A DNA stretch of 64,000 nt from Streptomyces ochraceiscleroticus. GTDB lineage: Bacteria; Actinomycetota; Actinomycetes; Streptomycetales; Streptomycetaceae. The notes below the pieces were generated by a model, which worked only from the letters and a program-made list of their open reading frames with translations, ran no database searches and was not told the origin of the DNA. The translations under genes were made by a program, and so were the position numbers. Positions 33,669 to 41,745 of this stretch are shown here, one piece after another; within the stretch, counting starts at the first letter, position 1; every line of letters starts with the position of its first letter. The stretch spans positions 103,383 through 167,382 of the forward strand of contig NZ_JOAX01000015.1 in assembly GCF_000720485.1 (NCBI RefSeq), in the 5' to 3' direction.

Positions 33669-33684
33669 CCCGAGCAGACGACTT

Positions 33685-33910
33685 CTAGGATGCGTCAGTG
33701 TAGGCGAGATGGGCGCCGCAGACGGTGCAGCGGAAGAGCATGGCGGTCGTCCCGTCGCCCAGGTGGGTCAGGAAGTGCTCAAGCTGGTTTTCGTCGTGCC
33801 AGCCGTCCCTTGTTGCGCTTACAGCAGGCGCACGTCTCGGCGGCCGCGCGGATGGACCCACTTGCTAGGGGGTCTGGGTGATAACGGAAGAAGGGCAGGC
33901 CGGCACTCAT
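33685..33910 (-). pseudogene. CbrC family gene with internal deletion
   Basis: The start (ATG at 33910) gives SAGLPFFRYHPDPLASGSIR then ETCACCKRNKGR, the N-terminus of CbrC/UPF0167 proteins with their first zinc-type CxxC. Some 100 residues are then missing, and another frame gives the typical C-terminus FLTHLGDGTTAMLFRC followed by TVCGAHLAYTDAS. The deletion changes the frame, so the gene is dead. CbrC proteins are linked to colicin E2 tolerance in E. coli; function in Streptomyces is unknown. Confidence 0.7.
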
Positions 33911-34038
33911 CACCGGTTCCCGATCTGCGCCCTGGTGGCCATGCCTACTGATCCCATGGAGAGCAGTCTGTCCGCGAGCGATTCCCTGATCAAACGCGGC
34001 GAAGGATTCTTCATGGCCCAGCCAATTGAGACGGCTTG

Positions 34039-34752
34039 TTACTTGCTGTTCCGCCGATTCAGCCGTACGCAGCCCCACGTGCCGGCCGCGACGGCCAGCG
34101 TTGCCAGGCCGCCGATTGGCCCTATGTGTGAGCTGGAATCCAGCTCCGCTTCCCTTTTCTCCGTCGGAGCGGCTGCGCCCTGGGGGTCGTACAGCACGCG
34201 CATTTTGTCGCCTGGCTTCACCGATTCCGCTTCGCAGCCCTCCTCCTCCGACAGCCGAGGTGAGATCTCCCAGCCGTCGGGGGTACGGAGCGTGCACTTG
34301 TCGGTCTTGCGATCGTCGACGTCGAGCACCACGGCCTCGGCCCACCGGCCCCGCTTCTCCAGTGCCCGCTCGCTGCCGGCCGTTTGAGTGGTCAGCGCCA
34401 GCACGGCTGCGGCAACGAGGGCAACGGCGAGCGCGACGAGGCCGAGCTTCGGCGTCTTCAGACCACGGCGGTGGCGGAGCCAGAGGATCGGCAGCAGGAC
34501 AAGCACCAGGAGGAACGCCACGACGATCAGCAGCGCGGAGATGAGGGAGGCCGCGCCGCGCAGCAGGGCCGGCAGTGGCACCACCGGCGAGAACCACAGC
34601 AGGCCCGTCAAGGCCGTCACGCACGCGGCGTTGACCAGGAGCCACATCGGGCCCGCATGGCGTCGGGGAGGGGTGTTCTCGGCCGGCTGAGCTGCCCGGT
34701 CGGCTCCTGCCGCGAGTTCGTGTATGTCCTTGTTCCCCGTCACGCGTTCCAT
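34039..34752 (-). CDS. DUF3592-like membrane protein
   Basis: A 237-residue membrane protein; the ATG at 34752 has GGAGAGAGGT right before it. It has two to three N-terminal hydrophobic helices (LLVNAACVTALTGLLWF, ALLIVVAFLLVLVLLPILWL, LVALAVALVAAAVLAL), then an extracytoplasmic-type beta-rich domain with VVLDVDDRKTDKCTLRTPDG and PGDKMRVLYDPQGAAAPTEK, and a final helix before RLNRRNSK. The pattern resembles DUF3592 proteins (conserved membrane proteins that carry a small beta domain between helices). The motif TDKCTL(R)TPDGWEISP is duplicated as a relic at 13.1 kb. Function unknown. Confidence 0.7.
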   Translation of the reverse strand: MERVTGNKDIHELAAGADRAAQPAENTPPRRHAGPMWLLVNAACVTALTGLLWFSPVVPLPALLRGAASLISALLIVVAFLLVLVLLPILWLRHRRGLKTPKLGLVALAVALVAAAVLALTTQTAGSERALEKRGRWAEAVVLDVDDRKTDKCTLRTPDGWEISPRLSEEEGCEAESVKPGDKMRVLYDPQGAAAPTEKREAELDSSSHIGPIGGLATLAVAAGTWGCVRLNRRNSK

Positions 34753-34943
34753 ACCTCTCTCCGTCTGCGTCGACCTGTGGCCGGACGAGCGTACGGGGCA
34801 CGGAATCCAGACCCATCGGCGAGGTCTTGTGCGACTGTCCAGCCGTCCGATGCTTCCTCGACGGACAGGCCCCGGCACGGGCCATAGCGCGCGCCGGTGG
34901 CGGCGCTACGGTAAGAGCACAGCATCCCGGCTAAGGGGGCGTC

Positions 34944-35075
34944 ATGGCCCACCGCAACGGCGACGACGACGCGATCTACGACGTGGACGGCTACCCGCTG
35001 CTGGACGCCGAGACGGTCGACGAGTCGAAACCCGACCCGGACGAGAATGAGGGGGAGGACGACGGTGGAACGTGA
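34944..35075 (+). CDS. Small acidic protein, 43 residues
   Basis: A short frame beginning MAHRNGDDDAIYDVDGYPLL and ending in a run of Asp and Glu. Codon use is strongly GC3-biased and AAGGGGG precedes the ATG. It overlaps the start of the next gene by 11 bases, which supports translation of both. I recognise no family; such small acidic peptides are common in Streptomyces accessory regions. Confidence 0.5.
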   Translation: MAHRNGDDDAIYDVDGYPLLDAETVDESKPDPDENEGEDDGGT

Positions 35076-35262
35076 CGACCGTGGTCGCCGCTGGGCCGAG
35101 CCGTACCTGCTGCGCCTGCCTCCCGCCCGGCTTCAGGGCGACTCGAACGACCTGCGCTGCCCGGAGCACCCCGACGTCGCGTATGCGCGGCTCCTGGGCC
35201 GGGTCTGGGTGTGCCCGAGCTGTGTGCGATCCGCCGTCCAGCGCCGCGGCCGCGACCACTGA
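35065..35262 (+). CDS. Small zinc-ribbon-like protein
   Basis: A 65-residue protein from GTG 35065, with GGGAGGA upstream inside the preceding small gene. It has LRCPEHPDVAYARLLG and RVWVCPSCVRSAVQ, three cysteines and a histidine arranged like a single zinc ribbon. The overlap with the 43-residue gene suggests translational coupling. Function unknown; it may bind nucleic acid or another protein. Confidence 0.5.
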   Translation: MERDDRGRRWAEPYLLRLPPARLQGDSNDLRCPEHPDVAYARLLGRVWVCPSCVRSAVQRRGRDH

Positions 35263-35347
35263 CCTCCTATACGGCCTTGGGGCACAGCGGTACAGCGGTT
35301 AACGCTGAGCCGGTGGAGGATGTCCCGGTCTGGGTAGGGTCCGGGCT

Positions 35348-35545
35348 GTGAATGAGGATCAGGAAATCCGTGCCCGAGCCGTGGACCTGGCCGCCCGCAG
35401 GAGCGTCGTTTCCTGCCCGGGTAGGCCGGCCGCTGACAGTGCCCGGCGGTGGCAGCATCGGCCGGACACAGGGCGCACCGCCGGGCCGGTCCAGTCCCGC
35501 TCACGTTGTCCTCGGCTTGGCGGGAGATGTTCGGTTCGAGTGTGA
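35348..35545 (+). pseudogene. Probable gene remnant starting MNEDQEIRARA
   Basis: From GTG 35348 the first ~18 codons (NEDQEIRARAVDLAARRS) look like the N-terminus of a small Streptomyces protein, but the frame then becomes low-quality. Another frame shows GLEVAEVIRERTEAGQR just before a stop at 35600, possibly the original C-terminus. If so the gene has lost its middle or its frame. Confidence 0.3.
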
Positions 35546-35620
35546 CGGGCTGGAGGTCGCCGAGGTGATCCGCGAGCGGACCGAAGCCGGGCAGCGGTAG
35601 CCGCCGCACCGCTTCGTACG

Positions 35621-35652
35621 GGCCCCGGAGACCGCTTAGGTCTCCGGGCCTC
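35621..35652. terminator. Hairpin terminator
   Basis: GGCCCCGGAGACC and GGTCTCCGGGCC pair across a GCTTA loop with one bulged C. It lies just before the stop of the minus-strand truncated malic enzyme gene and can end that operon. Confidence 0.7.
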
Positions 35653-36073
35653 AGGCGTTTTCGCGGCTTGAGGCGGGGTGGTGTCGCGGCGGTTGTCGGG
35701 CGATGGCCTGGCAGACGCGGGCGGCGCCGGGCGTGTAGACCATCGAGAGGTCGTCACGGTCGCGGATGGGGTGCTTCGACGACATCTCGATCTTGCCGCC
35801 GAGGTGCATCAGGAACCTACGGTCGGAGACCTTGGCGAGCGAGGCGCCCTCGAACTCGCGCAGCTTCTGGACGATTTCGTCGGCGTGGGTCGTGGACGTG
35901 GCCGAGATGGTGACGTCGATGCCGAGGCGGTCGGCGTCGGAGGAGGTGACGTCAAGGGCGGTCACCGAGCCGCCCAGCGTCTCCATGGAGGCGGCCAGCT
36001 GAGAGACGGCGCCACCTCCCGCGGGGACTTCGAGCCGGATGGTCATCGAGTAGGAGACGCTGGGCGCGCTCAT
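35651..36073 (-). pseudogene. ACT-domain malic enzyme, truncated after ~130 residues
   Basis: The first 90 residues form the ACT-like regulatory domain (SVSYSMTIRLEVPAGGGAVS, HADEIVQKLREFEGASLAKV) found at the N-terminus of a Streptomyces malic enzyme class, followed by the start of the catalytic domain, FLMHLGGKIEMSSKHPIRDR and LSMVYTPGAARVCQAIA. After that the sequence diverges (RQPPRHHPASSRENA) and stops. The Rossmann domain and the catalytic lysine are missing. The start and its position directly downstream of the dctA-like gene suggest it once was part of a tartrate-to-pyruvate pathway. The remaining ACT domain could still fold and be made. Confidence 0.8.
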
Positions 36074-36156
36074 GCGGGCTGTCCTCTTCTGCTGTTGCTT
36101 CGGTGGTGCGGGGCGGTGGGTGGTGTCCGCCGCCCGATGTGGGTGCGGTGGAAGGA

Positions 36157-37512
36157 TCAGGTGTCGGCGCTGACCTTGGCGGCGTCGGCTTCGGCCGACG
36201 GTGGGGGCGGCGGGGGCGCCTTGCCGGACTTCAGGACCTTGCGGGCCTGGTCGGTGTCGAAGTCGTTCTCCCACTTGCCGATCACGATGGTGGCGACGGC
36301 ATTACCGAGGACGTTGATGAAGACCCGGCCTTCGTTGAGGATGCGGTCGATGCCGACGATCAGCGACAGCGCGGCCAGGGGGATGTGTCCGACCGCGGTG
36401 ACGGTGCTGGCGAGGACGATGAACGCGCCGCCCGCGATGCCGGCGGTGCCCTTGCTGGTGAGCATCATGACGCCGACCATCACGAGCTGCTGCTGCCAGG
36501 AGAGGTCGATGCCCATGGCCTGGGCCAGGAAGAGGGAGGCCATCGTGAGGTAGACCGCGGAGCCGTCCAGGTTGAAGGAGAACCCGGAGGGGATGACGAT
36601 GCCGACCACGGGACGGCCGATGCCGAGGGTCTCCAGTTTGCGCACCAGTTGCGGCAGTACCGCCTCGCTGGAACAGGTGCTCAGGGCCACCAGCAGCTCG
36701 GCCTTGAGGAAACGCATCAAGCCGAACAGGCTCAGCCGGCAGCTCCGCATGATGGCCCCGAGCACGACCAGGACGTAGACGATGCAGGTCGCGGTGAACA
36801 GGATGATCAGGTAGCCGAGCTGCTTGAGGCTCTCGGCCCCGTAGGTGGCCACCACGGTCGCCAAGGCGCCGAAGGTGCCCAGCGGCGCCAGCCGCATCAC
36901 CCAGCCCACGATCCGGAACACGACGTCCGACAGCGCCCGGATACCCCGAGTGAGCGGTGCGCCGTCCTCGCCGGCCATGTTCAGGGCCACACCGAAGACG
37001 ATCGAGACCATCAGGGCGGACAGGATGGCGTCGCCGGTGATCGCGCCCAGCAGGGAGGTGGGGATGAGGGAGGAGATCAAGCCGGTGAAGGTGGCGTGCT
37101 CGGTGGCGGTCTCGGGCACGTCGTCCGCGTTCAGCGAGGAGGGGTCGACGTCCAGACCGGAGCCGGGCTGGAAGAGGTTGGCGACCACCAGCCCGATCAG
37201 CATGGACACCAGGGACAGCACCAGGAAGTAGCCGATCGCCTTGACCCCGATCCGGCCGGCCTTGCGCAGGTTGTCCATGGAGGCGATGCCGGTGGACACC
37301 ACGCAGAAGACGACCGGGATCACGATCATCTTGACCAGCGCGATGAACCAGTCGTTGAGGGGCTTCAGATCCTCGCCGAACCCGGGGGCGAGGATGCCGA
37401 CGGCGATGCCGAGGACCGCGGCCAGCACGACCTGGAACCACAGCTCACGTATCAGACGGTTCAGCCGTGACCGCTGTGAGCGGCCGGCGGCGGTGGGGGT
37501 GGTGCTTGTCAT
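36157..37512 (-). CDS. C4-dicarboxylate:cation symporter (DctA/DAACS family)
   Basis: A 451-residue inner-membrane carrier. The DAACS-family marks are clear: FIALVKMIVIPVVFCVVSTG near residue 65, the serine-rich reentrant loop ALSTCSSEAVLPQLVRKLE, SGFSFNLDGSAVYLTMASLF, MLTSKGTAGIAGGAFIVLAS and GIDRILNEGRVFINVLGNAV. These residues bind the dicarboxylate and sodium or protons. The C-terminal tail contains a poly-proline run. AGGGAG precedes the ATG. The gene lies between D-tartrate dehydratase and the truncated malic enzyme on the same strand, so it most likely imports tartrate (or malate/succinate) for that pathway. Confidence 0.93.
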   Translation of the reverse strand: MTSTTPTAAGRSQRSRLNRLIRELWFQVVLAAVLGIAVGILAPGFGEDLKPLNDWFIALVKMIVIPVVFCVVSTGIASMDNLRKAGRIGVKAIGYFLVLSLVSMLIGLVVANLFQPGSGLDVDPSSLNADDVPETATEHATFTGLISSLIPTSLLGAITGDAILSALMVSIVFGVALNMAGEDGAPLTRGIRALSDVVFRIVGWVMRLAPLGTFGALATVVATYGAESLKQLGYLIILFTATCIVYVLVVLGAIMRSCRLSLFGLMRFLKAELLVALSTCSSEAVLPQLVRKLETLGIGRPVVGIVIPSGFSFNLDGSAVYLTMASLFLAQAMGIDLSWQQQLVMVGVMMLTSKGTAGIAGGAFIVLASTVTAVGHIPLAALSLIVGIDRILNEGRVFINVLGNAVATIVIGKWENDFDTDQARKVLKSGKAPPPPPPSAEADAAKVSADT

Positions 37513-37665
37513 CGTTGGTGCTCCCTTGCACGACGATCGTGTAGCCCTGTCCCGTGGGGGTGCGGGGACGCGATGCGGCTCGCGTCCCCGGGGTCGTACG
37601 TGAGGCCCGGATGGAGCTGCGGCGACGGCCCGCGGCGTGAGCGAGCCGTGCTGCCGCGGGGCCGG

Positions 37666-38832
37666 TCAGCTGTGCAGGGCGCGCAGCACCTTGTAGAAGG
37701 CGGCCTTGCCCTCGAAGCCGATGCCGGGGATGTCGGTCAGGCCGACGCGGCTCTTCTCGACGACGGCGTCGTCGGCGAAGCCACCGGTGGGCTGGAACTC
37801 GCCCGGGTAGGACTCGTTGCCGCCGAGCTTGAGGGCGGCGGCGATGTGCAGGGAGAACTGGTGCCCGCCGTGCGGAATGCAGCGCCGTGAGGACCAGCCG
37901 TGCTGGCGCAGCATGTCCTGGATGCGCAGGTACTCCACCAGGCCGTAGGAGAGTGCGGGGTCGACCTGGATGGTGTCGCGGTCGGGGCGCAGCCCGCCGT
38001 AGCGGATCAGGTTGCGGGCGTCCTGGAGGGAGAAGAGGTTCTCGCCGGTGGCGATGGGTCCGCTGTAGTGCTCGGCGACCGTGGCGTTGAGGTGGTAGTC
38101 CAGCGGGTCGCCGATCTCCTCGTACCAGAACAGCCCGTACGGCTCGATGGCCCGGCCGTACTCCAGTGCCGTGTTGAGGTCGAAGCGGCCGTTGACGTCG
38201 ACGGCCAGCCGCGAGCCGTCACCCCCCAGGACGTCGATGACGGCTTCGATACGGTGCAGGTCCTCGGCCAGGTCGGCGCCGCCGATCTTCATCTTGACGA
38301 CGTCGTAGCCCAGGTCGAGGAAGCCGCGCATCTCGTCCTGGAGGTCGGTGAGGGTCTTGCCGGGGGCGTAGTAGCCGCCGGCGGCGTAGACGAAGACGGA
38401 GTCGTCAGGGTGCCCGTCGCCGTAGCGCTCGGAGAGGTACTGGTACAGCGGCTTGCCCTCGATCTTGGAGGCGAGGTCGAACAGGGCCATGTCCACCACA
38501 CCGACCGCGACCGACCGCTCGCCGTGGCCGCCGGGCTTCTCGTTGCACATCATCACCTCCCACGCCTTGGCGTGGTCGAAGCGCCCCTGCTCGTCCAGGA
38601 GGCTGCCGGGCTCGGCGGCGGTCAGACGGGGCAGGATGCGGCGGCGCAGGATCTCGCCGGCGCTGTAGCGGCCGTTGGAGTTGAAGCCGTAGCCGACGAC
38701 GGGCTTGCCGTCGCGGACGACGTCGCTCTCGATCGCCACGATCGAGCAGTCCATGGAGCTGAAGTCGATCCAGGCGTTGCGAATCGAGGAGCTGATCGGG
38801 ACGACGCCCTCGTACACGTTGGTGATCTTCAC
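37666..38832 (-). CDS. tarD: D(-)-tartrate dehydratase (enolase superfamily)
   Basis: A 388-residue mandelate-racemase-subgroup enolase-superfamily enzyme. It follows the Bradyrhizobium D-tartrate dehydratase pattern through its whole length: ISSSIRNAWIDFSSM, VVGYGFNSNGRYSAGEILR, NEKPGGHGERSVAVGVVDMA, VFVYAAGGYYAPGKTL, the catalytic KMK of DVVKMKIGGADLAEDLHRIE (about residue 180), metal ligands in LAVDVNGRFDL, LFWYEEIGDPLDY and GPIATGENLFS, and the catalytic His in RRCIPHGGHQFS (about residue 320). The product would be oxaloacetate. GTG 38832 is the start, with GAAAGG upstream. It is the first gene of the minus-strand unit with the dctA-like carrier, divergent from a GntR regulator. Confidence 0.88.
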   Translation of the reverse strand: MKITNVYEGVVPISSSIRNAWIDFSSMDCSIVAIESDVVRDGKPVVGYGFNSNGRYSAGEILRRRILPRLTAAEPGSLLDEQGRFDHAKAWEVMMCNEKPGGHGERSVAVGVVDMALFDLASKIEGKPLYQYLSERYGDGHPDDSVFVYAAGGYYAPGKTLTDLQDEMRGFLDLGYDVVKMKIGGADLAEDLHRIEAVIDVLGGDGSRLAVDVNGRFDLNTALEYGRAIEPYGLFWYEEIGDPLDYHLNATVAEHYSGPIATGENLFSLQDARNLIRYGGLRPDRDTIQVDPALSYGLVEYLRIQDMLRQHGWSSRRCIPHGGHQFSLHIAAALKLGGNESYPGEFQPTGGFADDAVVEKSRVGLTDIPGIGFEGKAAFYKVLRALHS

Positions 38833-38849
38833 AGCGGCGCCTTTCTCAT

Positions 38850-38861
38850 ATCTTATAAGAT
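38850..38861. promoter_or_regulatory. Palindromic operator ATCTTATAAGAT
   Basis: A perfect 12-bp palindrome, AT-rich in a GC-rich genome, 18 bases upstream of the tartrate dehydratase start and 78 bases before the GntR gene. It matches the TTATAAGAT-type sites used by FCD-subfamily GntR regulators, so the adjacent regulator is the likely ligand-controlled repressor. Confidence 0.75.
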
Positions 38862-38938
38862 GTGTCGGTGTTAGGCTGAGGCGACATGACGAGGCTGTCA
38901 AGAGGGTGCGCACACCCGGGAAGGACTCACAGGGGGCG

Positions 38939-39622
38939 ATGGCCGGCACGAACCTCTTCGTCAGCAAAAGTGATCTCGCCTACGCGGAACTGCGCGGCCA
39001 GATCCTCTCCGGCACCCTTCCCGCCGGGGCCCGGCTTGCGCAGTACGATCTCGCCGACTCGCTCAACATGAGCATCACACCGCTGCGCGAGGCGATCCGC
39101 CGCCTCAGCAGCGAGGGCCTGGTCACCGTCGAGACCCACCGCGACGTCCGCGTCTCCACCATGAGCTCCGACGAGGCCCGCCAGCTGTTCGAGGTCCGCC
39201 TCTCCCTCGACCCGACCGCCGCCGAACTTGCCGCGCAACGCCGCACCGACGACGACATTGCCACTCTGCGGAACGCGGTCGACAAGCTGCTCCCCGTCAC
39301 CCGCCAGTGGGGCGAGGAGGCACTCGCGGCCCACCGTGCCTTCCATCAGGCGCTTTACCGGGCCTCGCACAACGACGTCCTCATCCGCCTGCTGGACGAC
39401 CTGTGGGACAAGTCCGACCGCTACCGGCGCCTCGGCCTCGAACTCCCACCCGGCGACGAACCCCGCACCCGCGACCTCCAGGAGCACCACCAGCTCGTCG
39501 ACCTCATCGAGAACAGCCAGGCCACCAAGGCCGCCCAGCTGATGCACAATCACATCACCCACAGTCTCACCGCCACCGCCATCAGCGCCCTGGAGGACCG
39601 CGAAAGCGCCCACACCGCGTGA
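38939..39622 (+). CDS. GntR-family regulator, FCD subfamily
   Basis: A 227-residue regulator. The winged helix (residues ~8-70) shows AYAELRGQILSGTLPAGARL, DLADSLNMSITPLREAIRRL and the wing SEGLVTVETHRDVRVSTM. The all-helical FCD ligand domain has RLSLDPTAAELAAQRRTDDD and three metal-type histidines in AAHRAFHQALYRASHN, DLQEHHQLVDLIEN and LMHNHITHSL. FCD domains bind organic acids, often with a metal. It is divergent from the tartrate dehydratase-transporter operon, and the palindrome between them fits an FCD operator, so tartrate (or a related acid) is the probable inducer. ATG 38939 has AGGGGG upstream. Confidence 0.9.
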   Translation: MAGTNLFVSKSDLAYAELRGQILSGTLPAGARLAQYDLADSLNMSITPLREAIRRLSSEGLVTVETHRDVRVSTMSSDEARQLFEVRLSLDPTAAELAAQRRTDDDIATLRNAVDKLLPVTRQWGEEALAAHRAFHQALYRASHNDVLIRLLDDLWDKSDRYRRLGLELPPGDEPRTRDLQEHHQLVDLIENSQATKAAQLMHNHITHSLTATAISALEDRESAHTA

Positions 39623-39629
39623 CGCGCTG

Positions 39630-39717
39630 ATGGACATCCGGCAGCTTGCGTACTTCTTGAGTACTTCCTGGCGATCGTCTACTCCGATGGCTTCAACCGG
39701 GCCGCCCCCGCCCTGTA
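39630..39717 (+). pseudogene. N-terminal stub of a LysR regulator
   Basis: MDIRQLAYFL starts the typical LysR N-terminus; a 13-base local duplication (GTACTTCTTGA/GTACTTCCTGG) then shifts the frame, and YFLAIVYSDGFNRAAPAL continues it before a TAG stop. Only about 30 codons of the helix-turn-helix survive. Confidence 0.6.
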
Positions 39718-40105
39718 GGCAGCAGCGCCACCACCGCGGAGTTCACCGACAAGCTCCTTGAGCTTCGCTGACCGGGGCCCCGTACCTCACCGTCGAGCAG
39801 GCTGCGCGCGAAGTCCTCGACGAGCAGCCCGCAGAGCCCGCGCGCACACCAAGGTCGAGGCGGTATGGACGATCCCGCCCCGACGCACCGCACAGGCCGC
39901 CTTCAGCCTTTCCCTTTCTCCCGAGCCGCGCGCCCCACCGGTCTTTCGGTCTTCCTTCCCCACAAGGGCCGAACCGCGTCTTCGGCTGCACCCCGTTCCG
40001 CAGCGAGGAGAAACGACAAGGCGGCATCGACAGCCTCGGCCGCGTCGGCGCGGCTCATGTCGATTAAACGCGCCGCCCGTGTGGCAGTAGCCCGGCGGTG
40101 CCGGG
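39718..40105. other. Gene-poor region before TetR gene
   Basis: About 390 bases with no convincing gene. One short plus-strand frame ends AEFTDKLLELR and may be another coding remnant of the lost LysR locus. Confidence 0.3.
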
Positions 40106-40166
40106 TTGACCGGATGCCGCCTCCGTTTTACGCTCGACCTTGTGCGGAGACAGCCTCCGCTTTTTT
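40106..40166 (+). promoter_or_regulatory. TetR promoter with repeats and T-tract hairpin
   Basis: TTGACC (40106-40111), 17 bases, TACGCT (40129-40134) form a good promoter. GCCTCCGTTTT at 40119 overlaps the spacer and recurs as GCCTCCGCTTT at 40153; the second copy is half of a hairpin GCGGAG-ACAGC-CTCCGC (40144-40160) followed by six T residues. It may be an operator, or an attenuator-like terminator within the leader. Confidence 0.5.
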
Positions 40167-40197
40167 GGAAGTGGCGTCACGTGAAGCAGGAGGACGT

Positions 40198-40791
40198 ATG
40201 AGCGGCAAGCAGCAGGGGCGTAAGCCCCGTGCGGATGTCCAGCGCAATCGTGCGGCCCTCCTTGCGGCGGCGCAGCGTCATTTCCTGCGGGACGGTGTCG
40301 GTGCCTCCCTGGAGGCGGTGGCCAAGGAGGCGGGGGTGGGCCCCGGCACGCTGTACCGGCACTTTCCGACCCGGGAGGCGCTGCTGGCAGCCGTGCTGCA
40401 GACGCGTTCGGAGGAGCTGGTGGCCCGCCGGGCGGACATCGCGCAGCTCGGTGACGCCTCCGAGAGGCTGCGCCAGTGGTTGCGGGCGATGGAGGAGTAC
40501 TTCAGCGCCTTCAGCGGGCTGCCGGAACCGCTCATGGCCGCGGCCAGAGCGCAGGACCCGGACAACCCGCTCACCCTGCCCTGTGATGACCTCATCACCA
40601 CCACCGACGAGTACCTGCGCGCCGCTCAACTCGCGGGCCACGCGCGGCCGTCGGTGAAGGGCTACGACCTGTTCCTCGCAGCGATTTCCACTGCCTGGAT
40701 CAGCGGCACCGGCGCCACTGACGAAGAATCGCTCGGCCGCCTGCGCGCTCTCATCGAGAGCGGATACCGCGAACAGGACGACGAGGAGTAG
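40198..40791 (+). CDS. TetR-family transcriptional regulator
   Basis: A 197-residue TetR regulator. AGGAGG lies just before ATG 40198. The DNA-binding domain has RAALLAAAQRHFLRDGVGAS, LEAVAKEAGVGPGTLYRHFP, the typical recognition helix, then TREALLAAVLQTRSEELVAR. The C-terminal dimerisation and ligand domain contains PLMAAARAQDPDNPLTLPCD and ISTAWISGTGATDEESLGRL. Members of this type usually repress an adjacent oxidoreductase or exporter. Here the next three genes on the same strand (NADP-binding reductase, nitroreductase, Gfo/Idh oxidoreductase) are good candidates for targets. Repeats in the promoter are probable autoregulatory sites. Confidence 0.92.
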   Translation: MSGKQQGRKPRADVQRNRAALLAAAQRHFLRDGVGASLEAVAKEAGVGPGTLYRHFPTREALLAAVLQTRSEELVARRADIAQLGDASERLRQWLRAMEEYFSAFSGLPEPLMAAARAQDPDNPLTLPCDDLITTTDEYLRAAQLAGHARPSVKGYDLFLAAISTAWISGTGATDEESLGRLRALIESGYREQDDEE

Positions 40792-40927
40792 GCCACCGGC
40801 CGCTCTCCTTACAGCCGGACGCCGGCGCCGTCGGTCATTCCTGCGGTGTCGCATGCCCGCGCGCAGTCACCCATCACACCCTGGCCACTCCTTCAAGGGG
40901 GTGGCGCAACCTCGAGAGGGACAAATC

Positions 40928-41662
40928 ATGAGAATTGGCGTTATCGGCACAGGGCCGATCGGGACGACGCTGGCGCGCAGGCTCAGCGCCGGCGGACACG
41001 ACGTTGCGGTGGCCAACTCCCGGGGCCCCGAGACGATCGATGCCGAGGCGCTGGAATTCGGGGCGCACGCGGTGACCGCGGCCGACGCCGTCCAGGGCAA
41101 GGACGTCATCGTTCTGTCCATCCCGTTCGGGCGGATCCCGGCGGTGGCGCCGCTGTTCGCCTCCGTACCCGGCGAGACCGTGGTCATCGACACCTTCAAC
41201 TACATGCCCCACCGGGACGGCGCCATCGAGGCGGTGGACAACGGCCAGGTGGAAAGCCTGTGGGTCACCGAGCAGCTGGGGCGGCCCGTGGTCAAGGCGT
41301 GGAACGCCGTGCTGTCACAAACGCTCCAGGCCGGGGACGCTCCGGCGGGCACCCCGGACCGCATCGCTCTGCCGGTCGCGGCCGACTCCGAGGAGGCGCG
41401 ACGCGTGGGCATGCGCTTGGTGGACGAAACGGGCTTCGACCCCTTCGACGCCGGGGTGCTGGCCGACTCCTGGCGCCAGCAGCCGATGATGCCCGCCTAC
41501 TGCACCGAACTGGGCCTGCAGGACCTGGAGAGGGCCCTCAACTCGGCCGACCGGGACGAGGCCCCGCGCAACCGGGATCGCATGATGGAGCGCTACTTCG
41601 AGTACACCTCCACGCCCACGCGGGAGCAGCTCGTCGAGCTCAACCGCTCCCTCCACCGCTGA
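40928..41662 (+). CDS. NADP-binding F420-reductase-like oxidoreductase
   Basis: A 244-residue protein with a Rossmann fold like that of NADPH-dependent F420 reductases (FNO) and related proteins. The N-terminus has MRIGVIGTGPIGTTLARRLS, then HDVAVANSRGPETIDAEAL with the Ser-Arg pair that selects NADP(H). Later parts show VIVLSIPFGRIPAVAPLFAS, TVVIDTFNYMPHRDGAIEAV, VVKAWNAVLSQTLQAG, and the C-terminal helix RVGMRLVDETGFDPFDAGVL. Start ATG 40928 has GAGAGGGAC upstream. Streptomyces has coenzyme F420, but several proteins of this group act on other substrates, so the reaction is not certain. Forms a run with the nitroreductase 80 bp downstream. Confidence 0.85.
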   Translation: MRIGVIGTGPIGTTLARRLSAGGHDVAVANSRGPETIDAEALEFGAHAVTAADAVQGKDVIVLSIPFGRIPAVAPLFASVPGETVVIDTFNYMPHRDGAIEAVDNGQVESLWVTEQLGRPVVKAWNAVLSQTLQAGDAPAGTPDRIALPVAADSEEARRVGMRLVDETGFDPFDAGVLADSWRQQPMMPAYCTELGLQDLERALNSADRDEAPRNRDRMMERYFEYTSTPTREQLVELNRSLHR

Positions 41663-41745
41663 CGCACCTGGCGCTGCCGCCGCGTTCAACCCCGTGAGAC
41701 GCAACCGTGGTCTCCGCCACGGATCCACCCTTGAAAGGAATTGTT

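Noticed and set aside
35060..35640. CRISPR-like or tRNA features in the small-gene zone and elsewhere
   Set aside because: No regularly spaced repeats with unique spacers and no cloverleaf with a CCA-type acceptor were found on either strand in this zone; none was noticed in the rest of the window.
36103..37470. 455-codon plus-strand frame opposite the dicarboxylate carrier
   Set aside because: Extremely rich in Asp, Gly, His and Gln, as expected for the reverse complement of a membrane-protein gene; no family features.
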